DNA of 64,000 bases. Origin: Polytrichum commune. Its lineage: Eukaryota > Streptophyta > Polytrichopsida > Polytrichales > Polytrichaceae. The notes below the pieces were generated by a model that saw only the letters and a list, made by a program, of their open reading frames with translations, was not told the DNA's origin and made no database searches. The translations under genes and the position numbers were made by a program. How positions within the stretch are numbered: the stretch's first letter is position 1; each line of letters begins with the position of its first letter. Shown in pieces: positions 30,994 to 43,069 of the stretch. Location of the stretch: NCBI GenBank assembly GCA_950295325.1, contig OX485803.1, positions 73,793,554-73,857,553 of the forward strand, written 5' to 3'.

Positions 30994-33011
30994 ATGGCTC
31001 CCGAATCACTCCGAACTGTGCAGGACATGGTTGAAGATGGCAAAATCCAGTCTGTTCCCCAAAACTACATTTGTCGTGAGGAGGAACGGTGGAGGCCTGA
31101 GCTGTCTGATGGAAAATCGTTAGTACCTGAGCTTCCTGTGATTGACTTGGAAGGGTCGATGGATGAATTGGGAGAGCGGCGCAGCATTGTGGTGCAACAA
31201 ATCCGAGACGCGTGCAGGGACTGGGGATTTTTCCAACTCAAGAATCACGGTGTGCCGTTGCCGCTGATAGAACGGATACAACAAGTCGCCCGTCAAGTTG
31301 TGGAGCTTCCGGTCCACGAGAAAGCTCGATTCAAACAGGCCGACAACATCAAATCCCTCACTGATGCTGAAGGTTACAAAACCCGCAGTGCATCCGAAGG
31401 CAAGGTTTCGCATTGGAGCGATCGGTTGCGGCTCCACGTGTTCCCGGTTTCGTCGCGGAATTACAACTGCTGGCCAACATCTCCCGCGTCTTTCAAGTGA
31501 GTTTGTAGTAACAATGATGGACATTGAACGCTAATCAATTTACTGTACTTGCCTCAGTAATTTATGGGTCGATTGCTTTGGGAAATGTAGTGACAGGACC
31601 TGTTTCCGGTAAGGCTTAAATTGGTGCAGCCTACGAATAATAACTAAGTGGACTAGTGATTGGGGTTGGCATTCTTGTTGATTCGAGCAACAACCACTGC
31701 AGATACATTTGTCTCTGAAGCTGCATCTCCCTAAGATTGATAGTTTATAACAGGTAATGGGGACGGTTCCCCGAATTTTGCAGAGAAACCGTTGAGGATT
31801 ACATACGCGAACAGGACAGGCTTGTGAAGCGATTACTGGAGCTCATTTCCGAGGGCTTGGGTTTAAAAACCTCGTACCTCAATGATTACTTGGCCCAGGA
31901 TGGAATGGGCACATTCGATTTTCTAATGAACTATTATCCCCCTTGCCCGGAGCCCGACCTCGCCTTAGGTCTGCCGAAGCATACTGACGGTGGCGCAATC
32001 GTTCTTCTCTTGCAAGACTCAACTCCAGGCTTACAAGTGCTGAAGAATGGAGAATGGATAACTGTGACACCCATTGAAGGCGCCTTTGTTGTCAACTTGG
32101 GTGACCATTTGGAGGTAAAGTACACAGCCCCAATTCAGTTACTCTTCTTATTAGGGACACCTAGATTCGAATTTTGAGTGGTATGTGGTTGTTTGGCGTG
32201 GCCTCAGGAACAGTTACCAAAAAGACATCACGTGTTTAAAGGAGACCGGACTGAGTGGCCGATGCATGATAATTTAGTATTCTAAGCTCAACAGTCAACA
32301 TAATTGCTGCATATCATTAGTGCTTAGGGCTTCATAAATCCTTTTATATGAAGCCATGCTTAATTGGGGTCCAGATGTTGCTCAATTTGTCTTTACTAAT
32401 GTAGTTTCCATGTGGGATTCACGTGGGTCTGTCACTATATGGGAGTGACAAGTGGCAATAACTGACCAGAAAACCACCATTCTTTGTCAGAATAGAGAGT
32501 CCTTCAGTATGGTATCACATCAACTCATCAGATTTATATGTAGGTCCCTGTGGAATTGTTGTTGAGTTTAGCATTGAGGGCTTCACGATTGGAGGGCGCT
32601 CTATCTCATCTTCACTAGTGCTGAAATGCACTGTGTACATGGGATTTAGGTGGGTCTGAGCTGATGTCGGAATGACACGTGGCCACAATTTGAGGAGAAA
32701 ACAATTACTTTTGGCCGGAACTGTAAAGAGTTCTCTACAGTACCATCACGCCAGTTACTGAGATAAATCCCCGACATTGTTGTATTTTTGTATTTCAGGT
32801 CATGAGCAATGGTCGGTACAAAAGCGTCGAGCACCGGGTGTTTGTAAGTGCAAAGCCTCGAATCAGCATTTTGAGCTTGACCAGCCCTTTGGACAATACC
32901 ATTCTGTGTCCCATTCCTGAATTATTGCGGGGTTCAGAGGAGGTGCATCCTAAGTACAAGCAATGTACTTACCGAGAGTACAAAGCACCATTCCTCGCCT
33001 TATACACATAG
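30994..33011 (+). CDS. 2OG-Fe(II) dioxygenase (DMR6/F3H-like), paralog A, 348 aa
   Basis: Soluble 2-oxoglutarate/Fe(II)-dependent oxygenase of the plant DOXC group (flavanone-3-hydroxylase, DMR6 and LBO relatives); substrate cannot be told from sequence. Exons 30994-31496, 31784-32114, 32799-33011, phases 2 and 0, all GT-AG. The N-terminal DIOX_N domain (LPVIDLEG, IRDACRDWGFFQLKNHGV) is followed by the catalytic core: NYYPPCPEPDLALGLPKH, iron ligands H234 and D236 (HTD), H290 (VEHRV), and 2OG-binding R299 with S301 (RIS). Length is normal for the family. Start at 30994 (AGCCATGGC) is chosen because DOXC proteins begin near LRTVQDMV; an in-frame ATG at 30778 would add 72 residues. Intron 2 holds a family A repeat fragment (about 32160-32320). 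Paralog B lies 4.6 kb downstream in the same orientation. Confidence 0.9.
32160..32320 (-). repeat. Family A repeat fragment in intron 2 of 2OG gene A
   Basis: GAGTGGTATGTGGTT near 32178 and AAGCTCAACAGTCAACATAATTG near 32284 match the inverted family A copies at 43.4-43.8 kb (GAGTGGTATGTGGTTAGG; GCTCAATAGTCAACATGATTG). Confidence 0.5.
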
Positions 33012-35090
33012 AAGCTGAAACAGGCAATCCATTACTCAGAAGCAGCAGCTTTGTACATAGGTATCAATATCATACACATTATCTGCAACACGACCAAGTC
33101 TGTCTGAGTTATGAGCCTTAGATGAACGAAGTCAATACAAGTATCCTGCCTATTATATATAGACCTGGTCCATTTTTGAGTGGAAACCATCCACACCAAC
33201 TCCAAGACCACACCATATATTTATACCTAGTTATCCCTTACAAGTCCTTCCGAAGATCCATACAAGAGAGGGTATATTGAATATGATATTTAGTGTCATT
33301 TACTATGTGGATTTACATAGTGCTATATGTTTCACTATTGATGTGTTTTTCTACCAAGTAAAGTTGTTATTGTTATATAATGTCCAAACTATCAGTTTCA
33401 TTTTGTTGGTGACACATGAGATATACATTACATTCGTATAGTATTGCGTAATGTAAAATTATAAGTGACACTAAATACCATATTAAGTGTACTCAGTGCA
33501 ACTTAGTTTTATGTTTTATGACATTTGGGTTGATTTGAGTTCTTTTACAACATTGAAGTTGATAACAATTATTATGGCCATGAATGGACATGCGTAGCAT
33601 TATTAAGCAGTGTGTGTTTGATCATGGACCCCCCAGCTAGCCTGAATCTGCACTAGCTGGGTCATCCCATGGTTATATTCTCGAGGTCTACATGAACGAA
33701 CGTACATTGCTTGATAATGTTATGTGCATGTGAGTTGGTTACTATGGGGCGCAAGCATGGTGAAGTACACAACTTCATGACCCTGGATAGGTTTTAAGTG
33801 AAAGTGATTCAAAACTATATACTAACCTTGATTTTTGTAAAGAAAAAATTTATAGGCATTTGAAAAACACATTGATCTACAAAGCCAAGCAATTTATGTT
33901 GACAATAGTTTTTTCAAGAAAAGTCTACATATTTTAGAAGACGGTCCAAGTAGTGTGCAAGTAGATATATTGAACATGTATTTGTATAAAACGTGTTTAG
34001 CCCATGATAAAATTACATTGAATTGATGTTTTTTCTAGAATTTTTTGTAATGGTGCCCTCAAGTTTATCATGAATTCAAGGAATAAAAAAAAAGATAATC
34101 AATCTTCAAAATATTTAAGGTTATGAAATTTATGTCTAAAACCAGATTTAGCCATTACCTTTTGAGCAATACCTTTAATGTTAAGTTTTGAAGATCTCAT
34201 CTTGATATTCTATATTTGAGACACCATGGAAATGGTCCATTTTAATTAACTTTTTGCTATTATTTTTAGGCATTTGACCAAAAATATTATGGTTTTAGTA
34301 TACCACAACATTTTTTTTAGTATACTTGACTGTGTTTGCTCCTTATGACCAAATAAGATATTTTATCATATGTTAGCAGAAGAAGAATCTTGTGTGCTTT
34401 ATTCTATGGCTATGTACTAGAGAAACGTGGTCATAACATTATTCAGCCATGTGGGTTAGTTCCACAACCCTGGAATATGTGAATTATATCCCATGAGCCA
34501 CCCCAAACAAAATAAGATTATTCATTTACTCTTCATACATTCATGCTGAGCTTGAAAATTTGGGTAAAGTTATATTCCCGACCATATGTGCAAGAAATGA
34601 AAGCCCATGTCAAATGCTAAATATAAAATGGAACATGACCATGGAGTTGAATAATGTTATGGTACATACTAGATAACTGTATCCCTAATAACTCCTATAT
34701 ACACAATTGTGGAAGTTCTAGCTTCTTAGTGACATGTTCTTTTTAGAATTAATAGTCTATGGGGGTGCCCCCAAATGGTTAACATTGTGCATACTGGACC
34801 ACAAAGTTCTAGTCTATCATAATTTTTGGTGAAAACCAAAATTTACAGTTTTAAGAGTAAAAGGGTATGATCAGGTGTCTTTAACCCCAATTTATATGCC
34901 CCATTATAGTAGAGCCCATGTCGAAACAGAGCAGTAGCTATTTGGATGTGTAGACTGAATTTTGGCATTTCCTTGTCTTTGGAAATAACATGATTTCTTT
35001 ATATATGGGAAAACAGGGAATTTTCTTTAAGTATAGTTGGCTAGACATTGATTTGCACACATGAAGTTTGGGCAGCCCACCCGATGAAGG
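33012..35090. other. Intergenic DNA between 2OG paralogs; no gene recognised
   Basis: It contains the 3' flank of 2OG gene A, a foldback element at 33589-33730 and otherwise AT-rich DNA without protein-like frames. Confidence 0.5.
33589..33730. mobile_element. Foldback/MITE element, family E copy 2
   Basis: Left CATGCGTAGCATTATTAAGCA and the reverse complement of the right end (CATGCACATAACATTATCAA then GCAATGTACGTTCG) form TIRs. The right arm shares CATCCCATGGTTATATTCTC and ACATGAACGAACG with copy 1 at 29.5 kb. Non-coding. Confidence 0.55.
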
Positions 35091-35378
35091 TACACCTCAT
35101 TAAAACGAAACTCGTTTATACGACACCCTCGATATTACGACACATTTTTTGTGAGACCAAACTTTTTAGTTCCAAAACTCCCTCTTTTATACGACTACGA
35201 CACTCAATAATGCGACATTAGAATCTCTATTTTGTCCTATTAAAGAGGTAGTTAATGCTAGTATTCCTTTCATCTACGTTATGTATATCTAAAATACATC
35301 CATTTTCACTTGGGAACTACTTGGAAATTTCACTTATCGTTGGGAACTTAATGATAATTAGAGTTACTAGTGTAGAAT

Positions 35379-35562
35379 GGACATGGATGATGTTACTCCA
35401 CCTACAATATACCTTAGTGATGCTATATGTCATGCATCATTGTTGCTTAGTTTCTTAATAGAGAACTTTTTACATTTTGGTGTTAATGAAATTATTAGTT
35501 TTCAAAAGTTAGTCTGGAATTTAGATAAGATGGCAGTTGCTAACTTGGGTAGGCAACACTAG
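35379..35562 (+). pseudogene. pogo-like transposase C-terminal fragment
   Basis: About 60 codons: TPPTIYLSDAICHASLL, FGVNEIISFQKLVWNLDKM and VANLGRQH, followed by a stop. This pattern (an acidic DD, then an LSDA helix and a short tail) is recalled from the C-terminus of plant pogo-like transposases. It is a fragment only; the assignment rests on pattern memory and the ACGAC-rich flanks. Confidence 0.45.
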
Positions 35563-35697
35563 AGATCTTGGACTCCTATTTCAAGAGTAATTAAGAGTAT
35601 TTGTATTTGTTTGGAGTTACAACTTATTATTTCATATCATCTATGTTTCTTAAACTCATTGTATATATATTTTAAGCTCATATTACTTACGCTTTCG

Positions 35698-37018
35698 CTC
35701 GGGGGGGGCACTCCCTTGTATATTTTGCATACACCTGCGATAATGACCTATTAAAATGGGGGCTATTTACCTATGAGAAAGGATTATAAGGGATGCTAAT
35801 TTTTGAAATAATGGTAAATTCTTGTGATTATTTGCACCCTATTGGTAATTATAAATTCTTGGATGGTTGATTTTATGGTACCCTATATTACTTATATGTA
35901 ATTTTTTTCCCCTGATTGCCCCCATTCCTTAAAGTGTATGATACAGTAGAATTCTCGTTAGAAGCACGTGTACAGAGTAAGAGAAACAAACATTTACTAG
36001 GGTTTAGGGTTCAGGGTCACACTGAAGTCCGGGCAAAGCAAAACACTAAACAATAACAACAAAAGATTGCAATTACATGTCATTAAGCAACACGAGCCAA
36101 CGAATAAAAATTGTGTGGGATAACACAGTTAGAAACCTTGAGGTCTTAGGGAACAGGCCAGCCACATGTGTCTCAAAGTCACATTTACAAGGTTTGTAGA
36201 AGCCCTACAATTGATGCCTTCATCTTCCAATCCTACACATTGGAGGAAAATCCCACGCCATGCAAGCAAAATCCACCTAAACTAGCTAGGATACCATTTA
36301 CACATGTGGGAGATATGAGGGTACTCGAACTGAAATGACTACTATAGATTTCAAGGTATATTAATGATCATTCAGCCATTTTTCCAAATTATATCTCCAC
36401 ATGTGTGAGATAGTCCAAATTTAGCAGGTTTTATTTTTTATTTGAAATGAACTCACTCAATGAGTTTGCATCTACCTCGTCTAAGGTGTAGATTTTGCTA
36501 GTTGATTCATACACTAGAGACACAATTGAGATAATAGCATCCACATCAACCCACACACAGTCACTCTCAACATACTTATATTTGTTGAGACTCGGCTGTT
36601 TTTTGAACCAATGGAGGTAAGCCATAGCAGCTGGGAAGAGCGTTTCTCTATTTCCGTTCTGGACTGCACGTTTCATCAAGTCAATGGGTTGCCAACAATT
36701 GCCCCACTTAGTACCAACCTTCACCCTTACCTTTTGAACCCTTCTTATATAGAACATGCCATATTTTGGTGGCAAAGTATTAAATTTTTGAAACTATCGC
36801 TTTTTCTCCATGCTATTTTATATGTACCACTTAGGTAATTCAATCATGTTTTGTCAAATGCTATATTACATATAATCATGTTTCACAATCCCAGAGCACC
36901 CTATACTACATCTAATAATTTTACAAATTTTACTCCAAATTTTTATACAAGACCCTATATTTTATCGCACGTAGTTCCTATGTTTTTCGCCACTGCCCCC
37001 CCCCCCCCCCCCCCCGAG
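35698..37018. mobile_element. hAT-type non-autonomous element, 1321 bp, 8-bp target duplication
   Basis: Ends CTCGGGGGGGGCACTCCC (35698) and the complement of CACTG, C20, GAG (37018) form the TIR. Flanks are perfect 8-bp direct repeats CGCTTTCG at 35690-35697 and 37019-37026, which is the hAT signature. Subterminal sequence (TATATTTTGCATACAC; ATCGCACGT, TTTTCGCCA) is shared with the 246-bp element at 63141-63386. The G/C tract is 8 long on the left and 20 on the right. No transposase is present; the interior holds a minus-strand 114-codon frame of unknown origin. Confidence 0.85.
36431..36775 (-). CDS. Uncharacterised 114-codon frame inside the hAT-type element
   Basis: The open frame includes WGNCWQPIDLMKRAVQNGN and ESDCVWVDVDAIISIV. 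I do not recognise it. It may be a captured host exon or degraded transposase-associated sequence. No clear splice partners were found in the element, so treat it as unproven. Confidence 0.25.
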   Translation of the reverse strand: MPPKYGMFYIRRVQKVRVKVGTKWGNCWQPIDLMKRAVQNGNRETLFPAAMAYLHWFKKQPSLNKYKYVESDCVWVDVDAIISIVSLVYESTSKIYTLDEVDANSLSEFISNKK

Positions 37019-37139
37019 CGCTTTCGTATTCCCTCGATAATACGACAACTTTATGCCATTTTTCATATTAATGAGAAGACCGACACCTTGATGATATGAC
37101 TTTTTTTGTGTTTCCCAAATGTGTCGTACTAAAGATGGA

Positions 37140-37647
37140 GAACAGTATCTCAAAAATCCCACTTCAGACATTTTGGAGAACTCAAAATAACAGATATGGA
37201 AAAATGACAAAACTCTAAGATTCGGCATAAATGTTGGCTTTAGTTCACGTCAGATCCTTCTTGGAACCTGGTCCAGCTCGAGGAATCCATTGCCATACAC
37301 AAGAACGAATCCATCACCTTCAAAACAAAAGAGTCTATGCAGCAGAACCTGTGAGTCTACTGCAGGTTGGTACACACATCACCATCCCACTAGAAGTCTA
37401 ATACTTGTAACTTAGCATGTGGAGAGATTGTGCGTAGCGAGATAGAAACCCGAAATTCATGTACAAAATAGCATAACAACACGTGGATTGATTTTCTTTG
37501 GGGTTTCATTAGCATCGATCACTCAATTGATACTCATGTGTCTCGTCACCTAATTTGAATATAAATGCTTGACAATCTTCAAACAACAATATTTAGTATG
37601 ATTAGACTTGCATCAGCTTCAAATTGCTGCCAAGTTGATCAATTATA
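37140..37647 (+). promoter_or_regulatory. Upstream region of 2OG gene B
   Basis: About 500 bases between the pogo remnant and the ATG of 2OG gene B. A TATA-like GAATATAAATG lies at about 37556-37566, roughly 85 bases before the start codon. No other motif is convincing. Confidence 0.3.
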
Positions 37648-40600
37648 ATGGTCCTATCCTCTAATCCTGCCATCATGACGGCGACTACTCCCCAACTTCG
37701 CACAACTGTTCAAGAGTTTGTGGAGAATGACCATCCTGATGTCGTTCCTGATGAGTACATCATACCCATAGAAGAGCGATGCAAGCTTACGGAGATCAAT
37801 ATTAATAAGCTCTCGACATCTAGTACAGAAGAATCTACTGCTGCAATTGTTGCTCCACTTGAAATTCCTTTGATTGACATGGAAGGGGTCGTAATCTCGG
37901 AGGAATCGGGCGGTGAGCGCCGGTGTGTCGTGCTGCAGCAAATTCGAGACGCGTGCCAGGAGTGGGGATTCTTCCAAGTGAAGAACCACGGCGTGCCTTC
38001 GCCTCTCATCAAACGGATGCAACGAGTGGCCCAGGAGTTTCTGGCGCTTCCGTCGGAGGAGAAGCATCAAATGCGGTTGAAGGCGGTCCAAGGGTGGATC
38101 GTGGACGAAGGCTATAGTAGCAAGCGCGCGACCTCGGAGGGCGGTATTTCGCATTGGAGTGACCGGTTGCGGCATTGCATGTTCCCGATTTCTTCACGCA
38201 AGTATGACCTGTGGCCCACGAATCCTCCATCGTTCAGGTTCGTCAAATTCGATACTACACAAATCTTGGAGTCAGTGTGCAGTGTGCGGAAATCACCACA
38301 CATAAAGTGGTAATAAGGGGCCGTCAACGGACATGTTTGTCCAACTCTGCGCCCCACTTCCTTTAGGATACAGAATATGTACTAATTAGTGTGGCATATT
38401 TAGGACATCTAAATCATGATTCTAGTCATTTTCCCTCATAATTTTCGGAGCTCATATGAATATCTTTTCCATTGTCTAAGTGAAACATGTCTTTCTTAAT
38501 AAATACATCATAAAGGTCTCCCCAATTCTATCAACTACTGAACCTAGAATGATCGACAAATTTTAAGCATGTAGTCCAATCAGTTTTAGACACAATCCAC
38601 TTTGGTGTCCATTTTTAAACCCACACCTAACCATACACTACACCACTCAAATAAAGGTGTCCGTTCAAGAGGAGTAGCCGAATTAGGCCTACTTACCAAG
38701 TTTAGTGTGTTTGTGTGCTTCTATGTGACTTATGAGACAATAGAAACTCTTTATTTCATATAAAAGCACCGAGATCCAAAACAAAGAGGAAACTCTCTAG
38801 TATAGAAACGGTGGAACCAAACAAACCCCCGCCCCAAAAAAAAACAGAAAAGAAAAGAAAAAGACAAAGAAAAGTATAACATCTAATAAACATGATGAAC
38901 AACCACATATGATCATAGGGAAATTCTACCTAGTTTCTCAAAATATGGGTGCTGGGTCTTAGTGTAACCCACCATTGGTATTGTCAAGGATTTACCTCCA
39001 AACGCAGGACAGTTCTCAGTCCTGCGCTTTTTTCAGGATATCCTTAATTGGGCTCCCTATAACGATTGATTTGCAGAGAAACTGTGGAGGATTACCATCT
39101 GGAAGTGGACAAGCTTACGAAGCAATTGCTTGAGCTCATTTCAGAGAGCCTAGGGTTGAGCCCCTCCGCTATTAATGAATATTTTGGTGAGAATTACCTC
39201 CAAAATTTCCAGGTGAACTATTACCCTCCTTGTCCTCAGCCTGACCTTGCCATGGGTCTGGTGAAGCACTCGGATGTTGGGACGATCACACTTCTATTAC
39301 AAGACACGACTCCGGGGCTACAAGTCCTGAAAGACGGAAAATGGGTGACGGTGAAACCTTGCGAAGGCTCCTTCGTTGTCAACTTGGGGGATCAAATGGA
39401 GGTAATCGATTCAGAAGAACCACCTCGTGACCATTGCTCTATACCAGTGTGAGAGATTTTGCGATGTTCTTACGTCAAACCCTAGTTTTAGAATATTCCA
39501 GAAAGGATCCACTCTTCTGTACTTATTTCCTGTGGTTCTTCTCCAAAACAATTCACACTTTAGCTTAAAGTTTCTAGACAAGGATAGATATTTGAATGAA
39601 TGCTAAGAGACATCCAAATTTTCACTTCTGTAGTAATGACAGTGGTTGCTTCAACGCATTTTGGATGAGTCAACTTGACAGCACTGATCATCCCGATTAG
39701 TGTGTATTATTATTATTCGGAGTTATGCATCGCTATAACTACTTAATGTGAAAGTAATATTCTACCAAGCAAAGTAAATCATGTTCTATAACTTCCGAAC
39801 AACCTATTGAACTTTCGATAGTAAAAAATCCTCAGTAAGATGTTATTGCACTGCGTAACTCCAAATAGGAACATGCACTAAATGGAATAATCAGTGTTCC
39901 TATTCTGCAATAATTGAATGTTAAATGTCATACACTACTCTGTACATATGTCCGCAACTTGTCCTGCATGTAGAAAGATCACCACTTTGAAGGAAATAAA
40001 TGACCTAATTAATGCCGACAATATGGACGCCACACCTAATCTTTTAGGACAACTGAAGGATCCGCCCGGGCTTCATAACATAAGCTTACCTCAACCTGTG
40101 AAGCTCGACATTCTCTTTCTAAACGCAGTTAAGCCTGTTCCCCGAGTCTTCCATCCACTTGAAATCCGGGCTACAATTGAATCAAGGTTTAATATCCTGC
40201 ACTTTTCTTCTGGAATTAAAATGCAGTCAAGCTTATATTATTCCTGAAGAAAAGAGAATGTCAGGCTCCGTCTCCTCTCTGAATACTGTTATGATCAGTG
40301 CCTGGGGAGATTTTGGGCATAATCGGTCAAGATCCTAGTGTTTCCGAGTCCAACCGGGTACATGTTGTGATCTTTCGGTTTTCTCTTTATTAATATGAGA
40401 AATATTCCATAGATTCCTCTAAAAATGATGGGTAATCTTCCTGAAGTCTTGAACTTCGACCGGTTATTTCTCAAACTCAACTGGCTCATGGCAACACTAG
40501 CGGCGCGATTCTTCCCTGTTCATTAATTATGATGTTGTTATGGTAACTTTCTTCCAGGTTGCAACGAATGGGAGATACAAAAGTGTGGAGCATCGGGTTT

Positions 40601-40836
40601 ATGTGAGCTCACAACCTCGGATGTCTATTGCAACCTTCACCTACCCTTCCGAGGAGATTGACGTCGGTCCCTTTTCTGAATTGCTGGGTGAAGAGGAGCT
40701 CCCAAAGTACAAACAATGTTCTTTCCGCGAATACAAGAAATCATACACCGGGGCATACTTTGGAAGTTGGAGGAAGAGATTGTCTGGCAAGGAGCATCTG
40801 CTCAGTTTCATGACTCAGACAGAATTGAAGACCTGA
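37648..40836 (+). CDS. 2OG-Fe(II) dioxygenase (DMR6/F3H-like), paralog B, 397 aa
   Basis: Tandem paralog of the gene at 31.0 kb with the same intron positions and phases. Exons 37648-38237, 39077-39401, 40558-40836 (GT-AG). DIOX_N domain: IPLIDMEG and IRDACQEWGFFQVKNHGV; catalytic core NYYPPCPQPDLAMGLVKH with iron ligands H261 and D263 (HSD), H317 (VEHRV), and R326/S328 (RMS) for 2OG. All key residues are intact. It differs from A by a longer N-terminus and a longer C-terminal tail (GSWRKRLSGKEHLLSF). The start could also be ATG 37675. Substrate is unknown; the relation to flavonoid, salicylate or strigolactone-type oxygenases is by family only. Intron 1 holds a family A repeat; intron 2 holds an unexplained open frame and a segment also found at 43.9 kb. 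Confidence 0.9.
38320..38670 (+). repeat. Family A repeat in intron 1 of 2OG gene B
   Basis: Same orientation as the copy at 30.31 kb. Words include TTTTCGGAGCTCATATGAATATC, GGTCTCCCCAATTCTATCAACTA, TAGTCCAATCAGTTTTAGACACA and ACTCAAATAAAGGTGTCC (shown in parts). Non-coding. Confidence 0.6.
39918..40247 (+). other. Unexplained 109-codon frame in intron 2 of 2OG gene B
   Basis: The open frame includes CPACRKITTLKEINDLI, QLKDPPGLHNISLPQPVK and AVKPVPRVFHPLEIRA. The amino-acid pattern looks protein-like but I recognise no family. It has no counterpart in intron 2 of gene A. It could be a captured exon, or chance. Confidence 0.3.
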
Positions 40837-43060
40837 AACAAAATCAACTCATCACGTTTCTTTGGTTGTTACGTACTACGTACCCTGAATGCTGTGTTTA
40901 GTATCATGTGGTATTTTTATGTCACACTGCCAACTTTTCTTATGGCACTTCTTATGTATAAGTTTACAAGTACTGTCATCCCAACTTATGTTTCTGTAAT
41001 GAAATACATAGAAAATTTGGTATATTCTGCATCCTGATACTTCTAAAATGAAATATTGTCATGCATGATTGAAATTTGGATGAAAATCACTTTGTAAGTG
41101 TCAGCAGCAGTTGCAGCGTTGTAAATCTATGATGCTCAATTTTATTTGTTTAAGGAGTGACAAATATTGTTAGGCTTACATTTAATGTTGGTGACACTAC
41201 ACAACGGTTTACAGTTAGTATTGAGCACGACCAATCGAATTGGTGACACCAAATGCAATATTAAGACTTGTAGTATGAGCCCGCGCTGTCCTGGCCTTTT
41301 TCACTTGTGCATTTGAAACATCTTTTTCATGTGGTCTCCCTACCTTTTCAAAACGGTGGGGAATAGTGGCCTAGAACAATGGGGAATGCCACCGCCACCA
41401 TGTCTTCCGTTGTGTAGTATATTGCTAGGTATCTAATATTTTCAATGTATAGGGAGTCCCAATGCTTTTTTGGGGGGGGGATGAATTAGCAAAAATTATC
41501 AAACAACATGTAACCAAAGGTTTTGTGTGCTTTATTCATCAAGCCATAAACTTTGAAATTTCTTGGAGGTGAATTATCATTTGAAATATAGGTAATTGCA
41601 AATTTATAATAAATGAAGTGTTATGCATAATACAACCAAATTTATTTTTATAGATCTAATTAATGCTTCATAATAAAGAATGTACTATGCAACTTATAAT
41701 ACACCATGTATGGATGGACAAATATGAATACTATGTGAATATAGCCTATGCATCCATGGACATTTATTTGTCATTTAAGTAGGGTTACCTCTGTCACTCG
41801 TGATGATTGGTTGTTTGGGTAGGTTATACTTGTGGTGATTGGTGCAACTAGTATTCTTTGATTTATCCTTACACATAGTTGTTTTTATTCTAACAAAGGA
41901 ATAGTATAAAGCATTATTGTCCTCCTTCAATTCTAAGTAATTATATGGTATTCTAAAACGTCACTAATTAGAAAATTACGTAATGCAATTTTTTCTTCAA
42001 TACCCCCTAGAAAAATACCCATTGGTCGCATAGGGCATACAAACCCCACTAATGAGTCACCCCTCCCCTAGTGTCCCAATGTGAGATGAGTTTTTTTTAG
42101 AAATTTTTTAAATGGGCATTAGAAGTGGAGAAATAAACAATTTCTTGTTGGTTGCCGATTCATTTATCCATGTGAACCACAAGGGGGAAGTGCCATGCGG
42201 AGGTGAATTTGAATGGACATGTGAATATCTGCCCGTAGTCAATAGGAAAATGACTTCAAAGGGGGTTTAAGACTAGTTGTTGCAGAGGCTTATATGCTTG
42301 AGAAGTAGAAGGCAATTTTGTGTACACATGTAAGTCTAGAGCAAAACTTTTTCAAAAGGGCTTCTCCTTTGCACTACTCCAATTTCTTAAGTTTGCAAGT
42401 CTTGAGCCATGTGGTTGGGGAATATTTTACTTTTGTCATGATGACAGTGGAGATTCCTTCTCCTTTTTTGGGCTTTGCTTCTTGCTTTTATTCTTGGCTT
42501 GAGAGTGGGGATGGTAGTGAATCACGCACTGATTATCCCAATTAGTGAAGGAGGGCTAATAATGAGTATGGGGAATTAGTGAAGGTGATACTAAATTTCT
42601 TTCGTCATAGAATTAGTGCCACCAAAAGATCTAGGAAGCATTGTTCATCCAAACATTATTCATTAAAAGTACCGACACTTGGCACTATTCACTAACAATC
42701 ATGTGTTTATATGTATAATCACTCTACAAACCCCTTAGAACACACATTGATTTCCTTGAAATCTATGGTAAATGAGCATGATTCATAAATTTAGTGTCAC
42801 TCAAATAAAAATTGTAACCCTCAATAACTCTAGGATTTGACTAAATAGGGCATGCTTTGGGAATTAGTTCCACCTTCACTAATTGGGATAATCAATGTAA
42901 TAAACAAGCTTTGGTAGGGGGATCCCAAAGTGAGATTTGTCACTTCCAATTAATGGTCATGGAGCACCAAGTGTTATCATATGGCTCCCTCTCTACTTGC
43001 CACCTAATAATTGCAAGACCTCTAATGTCACATACTTAGTAAGCTTTTTAGTGCAATATA
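40837..43060. other. Intergenic DNA; no gene recognised
   Basis: 3' flank of 2OG gene B followed by AT-rich DNA without recognisable frames, RNA genes or complete transposons. Confidence 0.5.
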
Positions 43061-43069
43061 CGGTGTGTC

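Larger units (their letters stand above)
35094..37137 (+). mobile_element. pogo/Tigger-like DNA transposon remnant
   Basis: The left part repeats the ACGACA-type words typical of pogo-like termini (CCTCATTAAAACGA at 35094, CGATATTACGACACA at about 35130). The right part (37030-37137) carries CGATAATACGACA and ends GTGTCGTACTAAAGATGG, whose complement resembles the left end. Inside, 35379-35560 encodes a transposase C-terminus-like frame with LSDAICHASLLLSFL and FQKLVWNLDKM. The catalytic DDE region is gone, and a hAT-type element (35698-37018) is inserted. Confidence 0.5.
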
